Shown: one piece after another, positions 16,860-25,427 of the stretch
Layout: every line of letters begins with the position of its first letter
Position numbering within the stretch: position 1 is the first letter of the stretch
Assembly (NCBI RefSeq): GCF_018128065.1
Contig: NZ_CP072360.1
Location: 872,501-936,500 of the forward strand
Source of the DNA: Prevotella melaninogenica
GTDB taxonomy: Bacteria; Bacteroidota; Bacteroidia; Bacteroidales; Bacteroidaceae
Reading direction: 5' to 3'
Length of the DNA stretch: 64,000 bases
Notes under the pieces: generated by a model
Databases searched by the model: none
What the model was told of the DNA's origin: nothing
What the model saw: the letters and a program-made list of their open reading frames with translations, nothing else
Program-made: the position numbers and the translations under genes

Positions 16860-17564
16860 ATGACAAAAGGAAAAAGTACTTGTAAGCTATTGAAGGATAT
16901 TCGGCAGCAGATAGCGGATGCGAATGGTATCAGTTATCAGCCTAAAGAGTGTCATCACAAGGGGGATTGTGCGGGTACTTGTCCTGCTTGTGAGGCGGAG
17001 ATACGCTATTTAGAGGCACAGTTACGAGAACGGAAACGCAAGGGGTGGGGCATGAAAGTGGCTGGCTTGGCAGCTGGACTTTGTGTTGCAACTGTTCCGC
17101 TTACATCATGTCAGAATACTCCAAAGGACTGTAATGTTGAGAATAAAGCTCAGGATTCTATAGATATGCCAGTTATGGGCGAGAAGGTAGTTATACCCAA
17201 AGCACTCACAACAGATTTGAAGAACGCTATCGTTATTAGTGGGCAAGTGTTGGATGCTTCTACAGGTAAGGCTGCTTCTGAAGTTAATGTTATGATATTA
17301 GGAGGTAAGAAGAGACTATCTTTGGGCGAAGATGGAAGGTTTGCATTGCAGGTTAATCGCAGTGACACCCTTGTGTTTTCATCTTATGGGTTTGAGGATA
17401 AGGTGATCGCTGTGGAGTCTGTTCGTAATCCTAATGATATGGTTGTCCGTTTAGAACCCTCTCTTGCCTTAGTCGGGGACGTAGAAGATATCAGCTATTT
17501 AGAGAAAGAGTTATCCGACAGCACAGCACCGCAATCACATAAAGAGAAATGCAATCAGAAGTAA
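16860..17564 (+). CDS. Cys-leader paralogue 4 with a lipobox-like processing site
   Basis: 234 residues. The leader is again almost identical through ACEAEIRYLE, but the hydrophobic segment (GWGMKVAGLAAGLCVATVP) ends LTSC, a lipobox-like sequence at Cys84, instead of the AAAQ of paralogues 2 and 3. The exported part differs most: AIVISGQVLDASTGKAASEV followed by DGRFALQVNRSDTLVFSSYGFEDKV, still a carboxypeptidase-regulatory-like beta domain. It ends APQSHKEKCNQK. Its last 16 nt overlap the radical-SAM gene in another frame, which ties the two translationally. Confidence 0.8.
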   Translation: MTKGKSTCKLLKDIRQQIADANGISYQPKECHHKGDCAGTCPACEAEIRYLEAQLRERKRKGWGMKVAGLAAGLCVATVPLTSCQNTPKDCNVENKAQDSIDMPVMGEKVVIPKALTTDLKNAIVISGQVLDASTGKAASEVNVMILGGKKRLSLGEDGRFALQVNRSDTLVFSSYGFEDKVIAVESVRNPNDMVVRLEPSLALVGDVEDISYLEKELSDSTAPQSHKEKCNQK

Positions 17565-18169
17565 CAGCACCGTTTATCGCCATTAATCGGCACAGACTCA
17601 CTACTGATGGAGAAGGCGTAACAACATTGGTTGCCTTTCATGGTTGTCCGCTTCATTGCCAGTACTGCTTAAACGCTCAGTGCTTGCAGGCTGATGGTGT
17701 ATGGTGCAGGCTGACGCCCGGTGAGTTGTATAGTGAGGTGGAGATAGACGACCTTTACTTTGTGGCAACGGGTGGCGGTATCTGTTTTGGCGGTGGTGAA
17801 CCCCTTTTACGTTCAGACTTCATTAAAGCCTTTGCCGAGATAATGAATCCCGAATGGAAGTTGACAATAGAGACATCGCTCAACGTACCGCTTGAGAATG
17901 TCAAAGCTATTGCCTCGTTGGTGCAGATGTGGTATGTAGATATAAAGGACATGAACCCTGATATCTACAAAGCGTATGGATGTAAAGAGAATAAGCAGGT
18001 AGTTAGTAATCTTCAATGGTTAGCAGCGAACGGATATGCTGATAAGGTAATTATCCGTCTACCCTTGATACCTGAATATAATACAGATGAAGACCGTCAG
18101 CGAAGCCAACAACAGTTGGAAGATATGGGCTTTACAAACTTTGATAAGTTTAATTATATTGTGCGGTAG
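17549..18169 (+). CDS. Short radical-SAM protein, activase-like
   Basis: 206 residues. CxxxCxxC is present as FHGCPLHCQYC (about residues 31-38), which binds the catalytic [4Fe-4S] cluster; GGGICFGGGEPLL is the SAM-binding GGE-type motif; MWYVDIKDMNPD is a further conserved strand. Size and sequence resemble glycyl-radical-enzyme activases or NrdG-type proteins, but no glycyl-radical enzyme is encoded nearby, and it overlaps paralogue 4 by 16 nt. The likely partners are therefore the four Cys-leader proteins (inference). ATG at 17549 is needed to keep the N-terminus preceding the cluster. The next gene has its own promoter, so this is the operon end. Confidence 0.85.
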   Translation: MQSEVTAPFIAINRHRLTTDGEGVTTLVAFHGCPLHCQYCLNAQCLQADGVWCRLTPGELYSEVEIDDLYFVATGGGICFGGGEPLLRSDFIKAFAEIMNPEWKLTIETSLNVPLENVKAIASLVQMWYVDIKDMNPDIYKAYGCKENKQVVSNLQWLAANGYADKVIIRLPLIPEYNTDEDRQRSQQQLEDMGFTNFDKFNYIVR

Positions 18170-18227
18170 TAGCATTCATCTTATACAATATACATAGCTC
18201 ATCTTTCGTTTTTTACTTTAAAAGCAT

Positions 18228-18235
18228 TATCTTTG
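18228..18235 (+). promoter_or_regulatory. -7 promoter element of the alpha-2-macroglobulin gene
   Basis: TATCTTTG fits TAnnTTTG, 22 nt before ATG 18258. Confidence 0.65.
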
Positions 18236-18257
18236 CAATTAATAAAAGAAAGAGAGT

Positions 18258-21200
18258 ATGAAAAAGTCACTTGTCATTTTATCAATTATATTTTTGTTGT
18301 TGCCTATCACAGTAACAGCACAGAGTTTTGATGCTTTGTGGCAACAAGTAAATCAAGCTGAGCAAAAGGACTTACCAAAGACACAAATCAGTTTGTTGCA
18401 GAAGATTGAACAGAAAGCACAGAAAGAGAAAGCCTATGGGCAAATCTTGGCAGCAAGTCTGTTAGCATCAAGGTTACAGACAGAGATTGCACCCGACTCT
18501 GCTGAGGTAGAGTTAAATCGATTGAAGGCAAAGGCAAAGATGGTAGAAGGTAAGGATGAAGTCTTGTCGGCTGTCTACAACTGTATCTTGGGTGTGATAG
18601 GACGGAATGAAGAAAGTGGAAATGCTGACGAATACTTCAAGAAGGCACTTGCTAACCCTTCTCTACTGGCAAGTCAGAAAGCAGCCGACTTTAAGCCTTT
18701 GATAAAGATAGGTAAAAACGATGATATCTTTAAGGGTGACCTACTGCATGTTATTGGTATGCAGGTGGGTAACTACGACAAATTACATAGCTATTATAAA
18801 AGCGTTGGAAACCGTGAGGCTGCTTGTTACACGGCATTGATGGGAATAAAGGAAGAGAAAGAGAGTATTCCAAAGCTCGACTCACTCATGCAGGCGTATA
18901 GCGACTTACCGATATGTGGAGAAGTTGCGTTGAAGCGTTATGCTTGTATGGGAGAAGATACTCCGGTTGAGGAAAAGATAGCTTATATTGATAATGCACT
19001 TGTCCGTTGGGCATCATGGAATAGAATCATATCATTGCGTAATGCTCGTGCAGAACTGACAAGACCGATGTTTGAAGTGAGTTTCGATAAGCGTAATGTT
19101 AGTTCAACGGAGAAGAATAACTGGGTTAAGCTGAATACGCGCAATGTATCGGATGTAATCGTAACGGTTACGCGTACGAAACTATCAGGTAATCATTCTC
19201 TCAGTCTTGGAGATAAAGGCGACATGGCTAAGTTGAAGGCAAGTCTGTTGCCTGCTACAACGCAGACGATAACCCGTACTTTCACTGGTCATAAGGATTA
19301 TGAAGAGGTGAAAGACTCTTTCTTAATGCCTACATTACCTTTGGGTGTTTACCTCATTAAGGTAGAGACGCCTAAAAAGAATTTTACACCAGAATATGCT
19401 TTCTACTATGTTAGTGACCTCTATGTAATGAGCGAACTACAGCCAAAGAAGAAAGCACGGTATGTTGTTGTCAATGTTGTGGATGGTCAACCAGTAGCAA
19501 ATGCAACGGTTCAGGCTACCTATCCAAATTATAATGATAAACCTTCTATCGTCAAGAAACTGGTTACGAACAAGAATGGAGAGGTTGTTTTTGACTCGGA
19601 AAGAACTACCCCTGACATCTATGTCTTTACGAATAAGGATAAAGCCTTTGAAGAAACTCAACTGGAGGGGTCGTATGATTACGACAAGGTGAACTATGAC
19701 AAGATGGTAACTCAGGTCTTCACGGATAGAGGTATCTATCGTCCTGGACAGACGGTGCATGCATCTGTCATCGCTTATCAGAACACAAAGCAAGACTATA
19801 AGACTAAGGCTGCAGGCGGTCAGACCTTCGATATGGTTTTGAAAGATGCCAATTATAAGGAGATAGGACGTAAGTCAGTAACCACCGACCGTTTCGGTAC
19901 TGCTGCAGCAGACTTTAATCTTCCAACAAGTGGACTGACTGGTAGTTTCTCTATTTATGCTGATTTTGGAACAAAAGGATCTAAGCGTTTCCAAGTAGAT
20001 GAGTATAAGCGTCCAACGTTTGATGTAAACTTTGACGAGTATAAGGAGAAGTATGCTGTCGGTGATTCTATCAAGTTGATTGGTCGTGCCAAGAGTTTTG
20101 CTGGTGTACCTGTACAAGGTGCAAAGGTGCATTATGTCGTTACACGTAATATAAGCTATTGGTGTCGCTTCTATGAAGGGAGTGAGGAAGTGAATGAACA
20201 AGATGTTGTCACAGATGACAAGGGAGAGTTTGTTGTTACCGTGCCTTTTGTCTTATCTGACAAAGCCAAGAAAGAACTGAAGTCTGGTAAGGGTTATCGT
20301 TCACTTTTCTATAACTTTAGAGTTGAGGCTTCGGTGACTGATGCCGCAGGTGAGACACATGACGGTTTTACTTCATTGCCATTAGGAACAAAGGAGGCAA
20401 GTCTTTCTTGCAATATTCCTGAGAAGAATCTGCGTGACAGTCTTAAAACGATTAAGTTTAATTATCTGAACGCTGCAGGATCTCCTGTTGATGGCACTGT
20501 GAAGTATGTAATTGTGCCACAGCAGAAGGATAAGAATAATTATGTTTATAGCGATTACAAGTCCGCAAAGGCAAATGAGAATGTTGCTATAAAGGGTTTG
20601 ACTTCTGGTGCTTATCGTCTACATGCTATTTGCGGAACAGATACGATAGATGAGGACTTTGTCGTCTTCTCTTTTGATGATAAGCGTCCAGCTATTGAGA
20701 CACATGACTGGTTCTATCTGAGTGGAAACCAATTCCCTCGCGATGGTGGTCCTATCTATATGCAGGTGGGTTCAAGTGATGAGAATCAGTATGTTGTTTA
20801 TTCTATCTTCTCAGGTAATAAAGTGATTGAAACAGGTTCTTTCAATCAAAGCAATAGTATACAGACACGCAAGTTTGTCTATAAGGAAGAGTATGGTGAT
20901 GAGATATTTCTTAATTATGCTTGGGTAAAGAATGGCGTTCTATATGCTCATTCAGAGAGGATTATGCGTCCGTTACCAGATAAGAGCTTAATTGTGAAAT
21001 GGAAGACCTTCCGTAATAAACTTATCCCGGGTCAGCAGGAGGAATGGACAGTAACCATTAATCGTCCTGATGGCAAGACTGCCAATGCTCAACTGATGGC
21101 AACGCTTTATGACAAGAGTCTTGATCAGTTCTTGTCTAATTCATGGAACTTGGGCAACTTCTTCTCGCTTAACTATACATCTGTTAATTGGGAGAGTCCT

Positions 21201-23804
21201 GACTATTCTGGTTTGGGTCTTTCATGGGAAGCTAATATCAAACCTTTTGATGTAGACTGGTTGTCTTTCTCGAGATTTGATAGTCGCTTCTTAGAAGATT
21301 ATGATACGCCAGATGCTTATATTTATTCAGTAACATCAGACCGAATGGTAAGCATGACACGTACCGTTAAGACAATGGCTTTTGCAAAGGAATCTTCTAT
21401 GAATGAGGTCGTTAAGGTTGGCTTCGGATCTACAAAGAAAACGGAAGTGAAATTTACTGCTCCTGTTGTTAAGAAAGATGAAGAGATAAAACAAGAGAAG
21501 GACGAACCGAAGAATGTAAAGCCTTCTATGCGTGAGAATCTCAATGAGACTGCCTTCTTCTATCCACAGTTGCAGACGGATGGAAAGGGTAATGTAAGTA
21601 TTAAGTTTACGCTTCCAGAGAGCCTTACTACTTGGCGTTTCATGGGATTGGCACACGATGAGGATATGAACAATGGTTTCCTTTCAGATGATATCATTGC
21701 TCAGAAGACATTGATGGTGCAACCTAATATGCCTCGCTTCGTCCGTATGGGTGATGAGGCAATGGTGTCTACTCGTTTGTTCAACCAGTCTGAGAAGGAT
21801 ATCAATGCTAAGGCAAAGGTTGAAATCCTTGACCCTGCAACTGAGAAGGTGCTCTTTGCAGACAGTAAAGCTGTTGTCTTGAAAGCGCAGGGTAGTGGCT
21901 CAGCAGCTTATAGCTTAGCTTCATTGTTGGCGAAGAATGCCAATAAGCTTACAGCTGACCAGTCCTTACTTGTTGTTCGCTTCACGGTTGAGGGCGATGG
22001 TTTCTCTGATGGTGAGCAACATTACCTCTCAGTACTTCAGAATAAGGAGTATGTAACAAACACCTATCCATTCACACAGAATGATGCTGGGGTGAAGACG
22101 ATTAATGTTGGTAAGCTTTTCCCAAAGAAGAGTACGGATCAGAAGCTGACAGTAGAGTACACCAATAACCCTAATTGGCTGATGATTCAGGCATTGCCTT
22201 ATGTGGCAGATGCAAATGAAAAGAATGCAATCAGTCTTGTTTCGGCTTATTATGCAAATAGTTTGGGTAAGCAGATCATGAGTACTTCCCCAGCAATTAA
22301 GCAGACTATTGAGCAATGGAAGAAGGAAACAGGTAAGGAAACCTCTATGATGTCGGCTTTGGAGAAGAATCAAGAACTCAAGTCTTTGACACTTGACGAG
22401 ACTCCTTGGGTGATGGATGCTAAGAATGAAACCGAACAGAAACAGCAACTCGTGCGTTTCTTCGATGAGAATCAGTTGCAGAACAAGTTGACATCAACAT
22501 TCTCAAGTCTAAAGAAACTGCAAAACTCTGATGGTTCGTTCTCTTGGTGGCCAGGAATGAAGGGAAGTCTTTATATGACTGTTGCGGTGACGAAGACACT
22601 TGTTCGTTTGCAAAACCTTACAAGTCCTAACCCAGAGGTTACGAAGATGATTAACGCTTCTTTCCGATTTATGGATAAGATGGTGGCAAAGTGTGTGGCT
22701 GAGATGAAGCGTGATGAGAAGAGGTATAATACGATACTCTTCCCATCTGATGACCTTTGTGATTATCTTTACACCAATGCTTTGTTCTATCATGACCGAG
22801 CTACAAATGACATAAAGTATCTCATTGATCGCTTGGCTAAGAAGCCTACGGACTTAACCATCTATGGCAAAGCGAATACGGCAGTAATTCTTCAGCAGTA
22901 TGGTAAGATTGAGAAGGCACGTGAATATCTCCAGAGTATTAAGGAATATACAGTTTATACAGAGGAGATGGGACGTTACTTTGATTCTAAAAACGCTTAT
23001 TATAGCTGGCGTGATTATAAGATTCCAACAGAGGTGGCTGCTATTGAGGCAATAAAGACAATTACTCCTACTGATAGTAAGACTCTTGTTGAAATGCAGC
23101 GTTGGCTCTTGCAGGAGAAGCGTACGCAGGCTTGGGATACACCATTGAACTCGGTGAATGCTATTTGGGCATTTATGAATAATGGCAACTGGTTGATGCA
23201 GAATGGAGAGCATGCTACGTTGATGCTTGATAATAAGCCATTGCAAACAACACAGCCTACGGCAGGATTGGGTTATGTGAAAGCTACGCAGTCTGTTGAT
23301 TTCCAATCGACTGAGAATCATGATTTAGTTATCAGCAAGGCAAGCACTGGCACAAGTTGGGGCGCTGTCTATGCGCAGTTCTTCCAGACATCAACAGATA
23401 TCTCCGATGCTTCATCTGGCTTGAAGATTAAGCGCGAGGTAATGGTTGATAGTGTGCTGTTGAAGAGAGGTAAGAACCTTAAAGTTGGTGATAAGGTGCG
23501 TATCCGTTTGACGATCATTGCCGACCGTGATTACGACTTTGTGCAGGTTGTTGACAAGCGTGCTGCCTGCCTTGAGCCTGTTAGTCCGTTGAGTGGTTAT
23601 CGTTGGGGATATTACATTGCTCCAAAGGATTACACGACTAATTACTACTTCGACCAGATGGCAAAGGGTAAGCATGTCGTTGAGACAGAATATTATATTG
23701 ACCGAGCAGGTGTTTATCAGACAGGAACCTGCACTGCGCAATGTGCATACGCACCTGAATATAGTGGACATACAGGTGCAGATGTTATTCAAGTAGACGA
23801 GTAG
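18258..23804 (+). CDS. Bacterial alpha-2-macroglobulin family protein
   Basis: 1848 residues, signal peptide MKKSLVILSIIFLLLPITVTAQ. The N-terminal 250 residues are helical; MG domains follow, including MG2 with FTDRGIYRPGQTVHASV (about residue 490) and VDEYKRPTFDV (about 580). The A2M domain has LTTWRFMGLAHDEDMNNG (about 1120) and MPRFVRMGDE. The C-terminal helical barrel contains SDGSFSWWPG; the thioester CGEQ is absent, as in many Bacteroidetes versions. Such proteins are thought to trap proteases or aid periplasmic protection. At about residues 1045-1057 there is SMNEVVKVGFGSTKK, resembling the SusC/TonB-plug lead-in. The last codons merge with the repeat that follows. Confidence 0.9.
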   Translation: MKKSLVILSIIFLLLPITVTAQSFDALWQQVNQAEQKDLPKTQISLLQKIEQKAQKEKAYGQILAASLLASRLQTEIAPDSAEVELNRLKAKAKMVEGKDEVLSAVYNCILGVIGRNEESGNADEYFKKALANPSLLASQKAADFKPLIKIGKNDDIFKGDLLHVIGMQVGNYDKLHSYYKSVGNREAACYTALMGIKEEKESIPKLDSLMQAYSDLPICGEVALKRYACMGEDTPVEEKIAYIDNALVRWASWNRIISLRNARAELTRPMFEVSFDKRNVSSTEKNNWVKLNTRNVSDVIVTVTRTKLSGNHSLSLGDKGDMAKLKASLLPATTQTITRTFTGHKDYEEVKDSFLMPTLPLGVYLIKVETPKKNFTPEYAFYYVSDLYVMSELQPKKKARYVVVNVVDGQPVANATVQATYPNYNDKPSIVKKLVTNKNGEVVFDSERTTPDIYVFTNKDKAFEETQLEGSYDYDKVNYDKMVTQVFTDRGIYRPGQTVHASVIAYQNTKQDYKTKAAGGQTFDMVLKDANYKEIGRKSVTTDRFGTAAADFNLPTSGLTGSFSIYADFGTKGSKRFQVDEYKRPTFDVNFDEYKEKYAVGDSIKLIGRAKSFAGVPVQGAKVHYVVTRNISYWCRFYEGSEEVNEQDVVTDDKGEFVVTVPFVLSDKAKKELKSGKGYRSLFYNFRVEASVTDAAGETHDGFTSLPLGTKEASLSCNIPEKNLRDSLKTIKFNYLNAAGSPVDGTVKYVIVPQQKDKNNYVYSDYKSAKANENVAIKGLTSGAYRLHAICGTDTIDEDFVVFSFDDKRPAIETHDWFYLSGNQFPRDGGPIYMQVGSSDENQYVVYSIFSGNKVIETGSFNQSNSIQTRKFVYKEEYGDEIFLNYAWVKNGVLYAHSERIMRPLPDKSLIVKWKTFRNKLIPGQQEEWTVTINRPDGKTANAQLMATLYDKSLDQFLSNSWNLGNFFSLNYTSVNWESPDYSGLGLSWEANIKPFDVDWLSFSRFDSRFLEDYDTPDAYIYSVTSDRMVSMTRTVKTMAFAKESSMNEVVKVGFGSTKKTEVKFTAPVVKKDEEIKQEKDEPKNVKPSMRENLNETAFFYPQLQTDGKGNVSIKFTLPESLTTWRFMGLAHDEDMNNGFLSDDIIAQKTLMVQPNMPRFVRMGDEAMVSTRLFNQSEKDINAKAKVEILDPATEKVLFADSKAVVLKAQGSGSAAYSLASLLAKNANKLTADQSLLVVRFTVEGDGFSDGEQHYLSVLQNKEYVTNTYPFTQNDAGVKTINVGKLFPKKSTDQKLTVEYTNNPNWLMIQALPYVADANEKNAISLVSAYYANSLGKQIMSTSPAIKQTIEQWKKETGKETSMMSALEKNQELKSLTLDETPWVMDAKNETEQKQQLVRFFDENQLQNKLTSTFSSLKKLQNSDGSFSWWPGMKGSLYMTVAVTKTLVRLQNLTSPNPEVTKMINASFRFMDKMVAKCVAEMKRDEKRYNTILFPSDDLCDYLYTNALFYHDRATNDIKYLIDRLAKKPTDLTIYGKANTAVILQQYGKIEKAREYLQSIKEYTVYTEEMGRYFDSKNAYYSWRDYKIPTEVAAIEAIKTITPTDSKTLVEMQRWLLQEKRTQAWDTPLNSVNAIWAFMNNGNWLMQNGEHATLMLDNKPLQTTQPTAGLGYVKATQSVDFQSTENHDLVISKASTGTSWGAVYAQFFQTSTDISDASSGLKIKREVMVDSVLLKRGKNLKVGDKVRIRLTIIADRDYDFVQVVDKRAACLEPVSPLSGYRWGYYIAPKDYTTNYYFDQMAKGKHVVETEYYIDRAGVYQTGTCTAQCAYAPEYSGHTGADVIQVDE

Positions 23805-23880
23805 ATAAGTTTACAAGTAGACAAGTTATTCAGGTTTACGAGTTAATAAGTTTATGAGTTAACAAGTTAACAAGTTATCG
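23789..23880 (+). repeat. Degenerate AAGT(T/A)AACAAGT-like simple repeat
   Basis: Short units such as AAGTAGACGAGTAGATAAG, TTTACAAGTAGACAAGTT, TTTACGAGTTAATAAG and GAGTTAACAAGTTAACAAG span the end of the macroglobulin gene and the gap to ispH; similar words occur at 28570-28585 and 29053-29078. Confidence 0.55.
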
Positions 23881-23950
23881 ATAGCGTTGTGGAGTAGGGG
23901 TGTTACCTGAACTCCTCTAACTTCCCAACTCCTTAACTCCTTAAAAAGAA

Positions 23951-24949
23951 ATGCTTCAGATAGAGATAGATAATGGTAGTGGCTTTTGCTTCGGTGTGAC
24001 CACTGCTATTAAGAAAGCCGAAGAAGAATTGGCAAAGGGTACCAAGCTCTATTGCTTAGGTGACATCGTACACAACAGTATGGAGGTGGAACGCCTTACG
24101 AAGAAAGGACTCATTACCATCAACCACGAGCAGATGCGCACGTTGCACAACGTGAAAGTACTGCTGCGTGCCCACGGTGAACCCCCCGAGACCTACGAAC
24201 TGGCGAAGCGCAACAACATTGAGATTATTGATGCCACATGCCCCGTTGTGCTTGCCTTGCAGCGTCGTATCAAGACACAATACGAGAAAGAGCGACAACC
24301 CTCATATCTCATCTCCTCAATGAGCGACACCCCTCTCCGAGAGCCTTCCAAGCTAAGGTCCGTAGCGCAAGACAGCGCCGCCGTATCACTCCCCCCAGCA
24401 GTAGGCGAGGGGCAGGCACCGAGCGAAAGCTCCTCCATCGTCATCTTTGGCAAGAACGGTCACGCAGAGGTGTTAGGACTTGTTGGTCAGACCCATAGCC
24501 ACGCCATCGTCATAGAGAAGTTTGAAGATGTGAAAGCCTTAGATTTCAATCATGACATCTACCTTTACTCGCAGACGACGAAGAGCTTAGACGAGTTCCA
24601 TAAGATCATTGACTACATCCAAAGTCACATCTCACCCCATGCCAAGTTCCAGAGCTTCGATACAATCTGTCGCCAGGTAGCCAACCGAATGCCCAACATC
24701 TCAACCTTTGCTGCCCGTCACGACCTAATCCTCTTTGTTGCTGGTCGAAAGAGTTCCAACGGCAAGGTTCTCTTTCACGAATGTTTGAGTGTAAACCCAA
24801 ATTCCCATCAGGTTGAGAGTGCGGATGAAATCGATATGAGTTGGTTTGATGGTGTCGAGACTGTCGGAATCTGTGGGGCTACGAGTACGCCAAAATGGCT
24901 AATGGAAGAGTGTCGTGACGAGATACTTCGCCATCAGCGAAACCCATAA
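23951..24949 (+). CDS. ispH: 4-hydroxy-3-methylbut-2-enyl diphosphate reductase IspH with a repeat-derived insert
   Basis: Final enzyme of the MEP isoprenoid pathway, a [4Fe-4S] reductase forming IPP and DMAPP. Cluster cysteines are visible in GSGFCFGV (residue 13), IDATCPVV and VGICGATSTPKWLMEE; the catalytic-region VHNSMEVERL and RAHGEPPE are also present. The length of 332 residues exceeds the usual about 280-290 because of a low-complexity block at about residues 116-159 (RQPSYLISSMSDTPLREPSK...), between QRRIKTQYEKE and SSIVIFGKNGHAEV, which in relatives are almost adjacent. The block is encoded by GC-rich DNA of the intergenic-hairpin type. Whether the enzyme tolerates it is unknown, but all catalytic motifs are intact. 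Confidence 0.9.
   Translation: MLQIEIDNGSGFCFGVTTAIKKAEEELAKGTKLYCLGDIVHNSMEVERLTKKGLITINHEQMRTLHNVKVLLRAHGEPPETYELAKRNNIEIIDATCPVVLALQRRIKTQYEKERQPSYLISSMSDTPLREPSKLRSVAQDSAAVSLPPAVGEGQAPSESSSIVIFGKNGHAEVLGLVGQTHSHAIVIEKFEDVKALDFNHDIYLYSQTTKSLDEFHKIIDYIQSHISPHAKFQSFDTICRQVANRMPNISTFAARHDLILFVAGRKSSNGKVLFHECLSVNPNSHQVESADEIDMSWFDGVETVGICGATSTPKWLMEECRDEILRHQRNP
24299..24435 (+). repeat. Intergenic-type GC-rich repeat inside ispH
   Basis: Contains CACCCCTCTCCGAGAG and ACTCCCCCCAGCAGTAGGCGAGGGG, the same hairpin vocabulary as the CCCCTC...GAGGGG elements at 32315-32345, 36794-37028 and 44153-44189. It keeps the ispH frame open. Confidence 0.6.
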
Positions 24950-24991
24950 GCATCCAAAGATAGATGTCTTTAGTTGATATAGCATTATTGC

Positions 24992-25254
24992 TACCTTTGT
25001 CCCTAAAAAGATGTTTGCACTCAACGAAACAAAACTTAAGGGCTTTTCTCTAAAAGCTTAGGAACTTTCTTGACAAAGACATAGGTGCCTTCTACAAAAA
25101 GGGAACAAGATAGTCGTTTCAGTATAGACGACAATCTTATGGAACAAGCCAACAGTCCCATTACGTTAGGAAAGAAGGATGAGGAATTGATTAAACTGCA
25201 ATCCATAAACTAAATAGCAAAGAACCCTTATATGAAATCTGTCATATAAGGGTT
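24992..25254 (+). pseudogene. Decayed small transcription unit (promoter, broken frame, terminator)
   Basis: TACCTTTG at 24992-24999 is followed by ATG at 25011 (MFALNETKLKGFSLKA, then stop). Coding-like fragments continue in other frames (KLRNFLDKDIGAFYKKG; SRFSIDDNLMEQANSP; ITLGKKDEELIKLQSIN, stop at 25213), and a perfect hairpin follows at 25223-25254. This arrangement looks like a small gene damaged by frameshifts. No family recognised; it could also be chance. The rest of 25255-25427 holds nothing I can identify. Confidence 0.35.
25223..25254 (+). terminator. Perfect 13-bp hairpin, bidirectional terminator
   Basis: AACCCTTATATGA (25223-25235) pairs with TCATATAAGGGTT (25242-25254), loop 6 nt, followed by TCTCAT. 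It could serve the decayed unit on the plus strand; it lies about 170 nt beyond the stop of the SNF2 gene on the minus strand. Confidence 0.6.
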
Positions 25255-25427
25255 TCTCATGAAGTGTCAAGACGTTTTTTGATACTTCCATTAAATGCAT
25301 AGATAGAACTTTATAGGCGTTTATATGGTTGATACTTTTGAATGCTTACCTTTAAGAATAAATTATTGCCACCCTGCGTCAACTAAGCATCTTATATTTG
25401 GATATTCAAGCATTAGCAGGTATCTGC

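Noticed and set aside
18258..23804. Functional link of the macroglobulin with the Cys-leader operon
   Set aside because: It has its own promoter at 18228-18235 and nothing in its sequence resembles the leader or tail.
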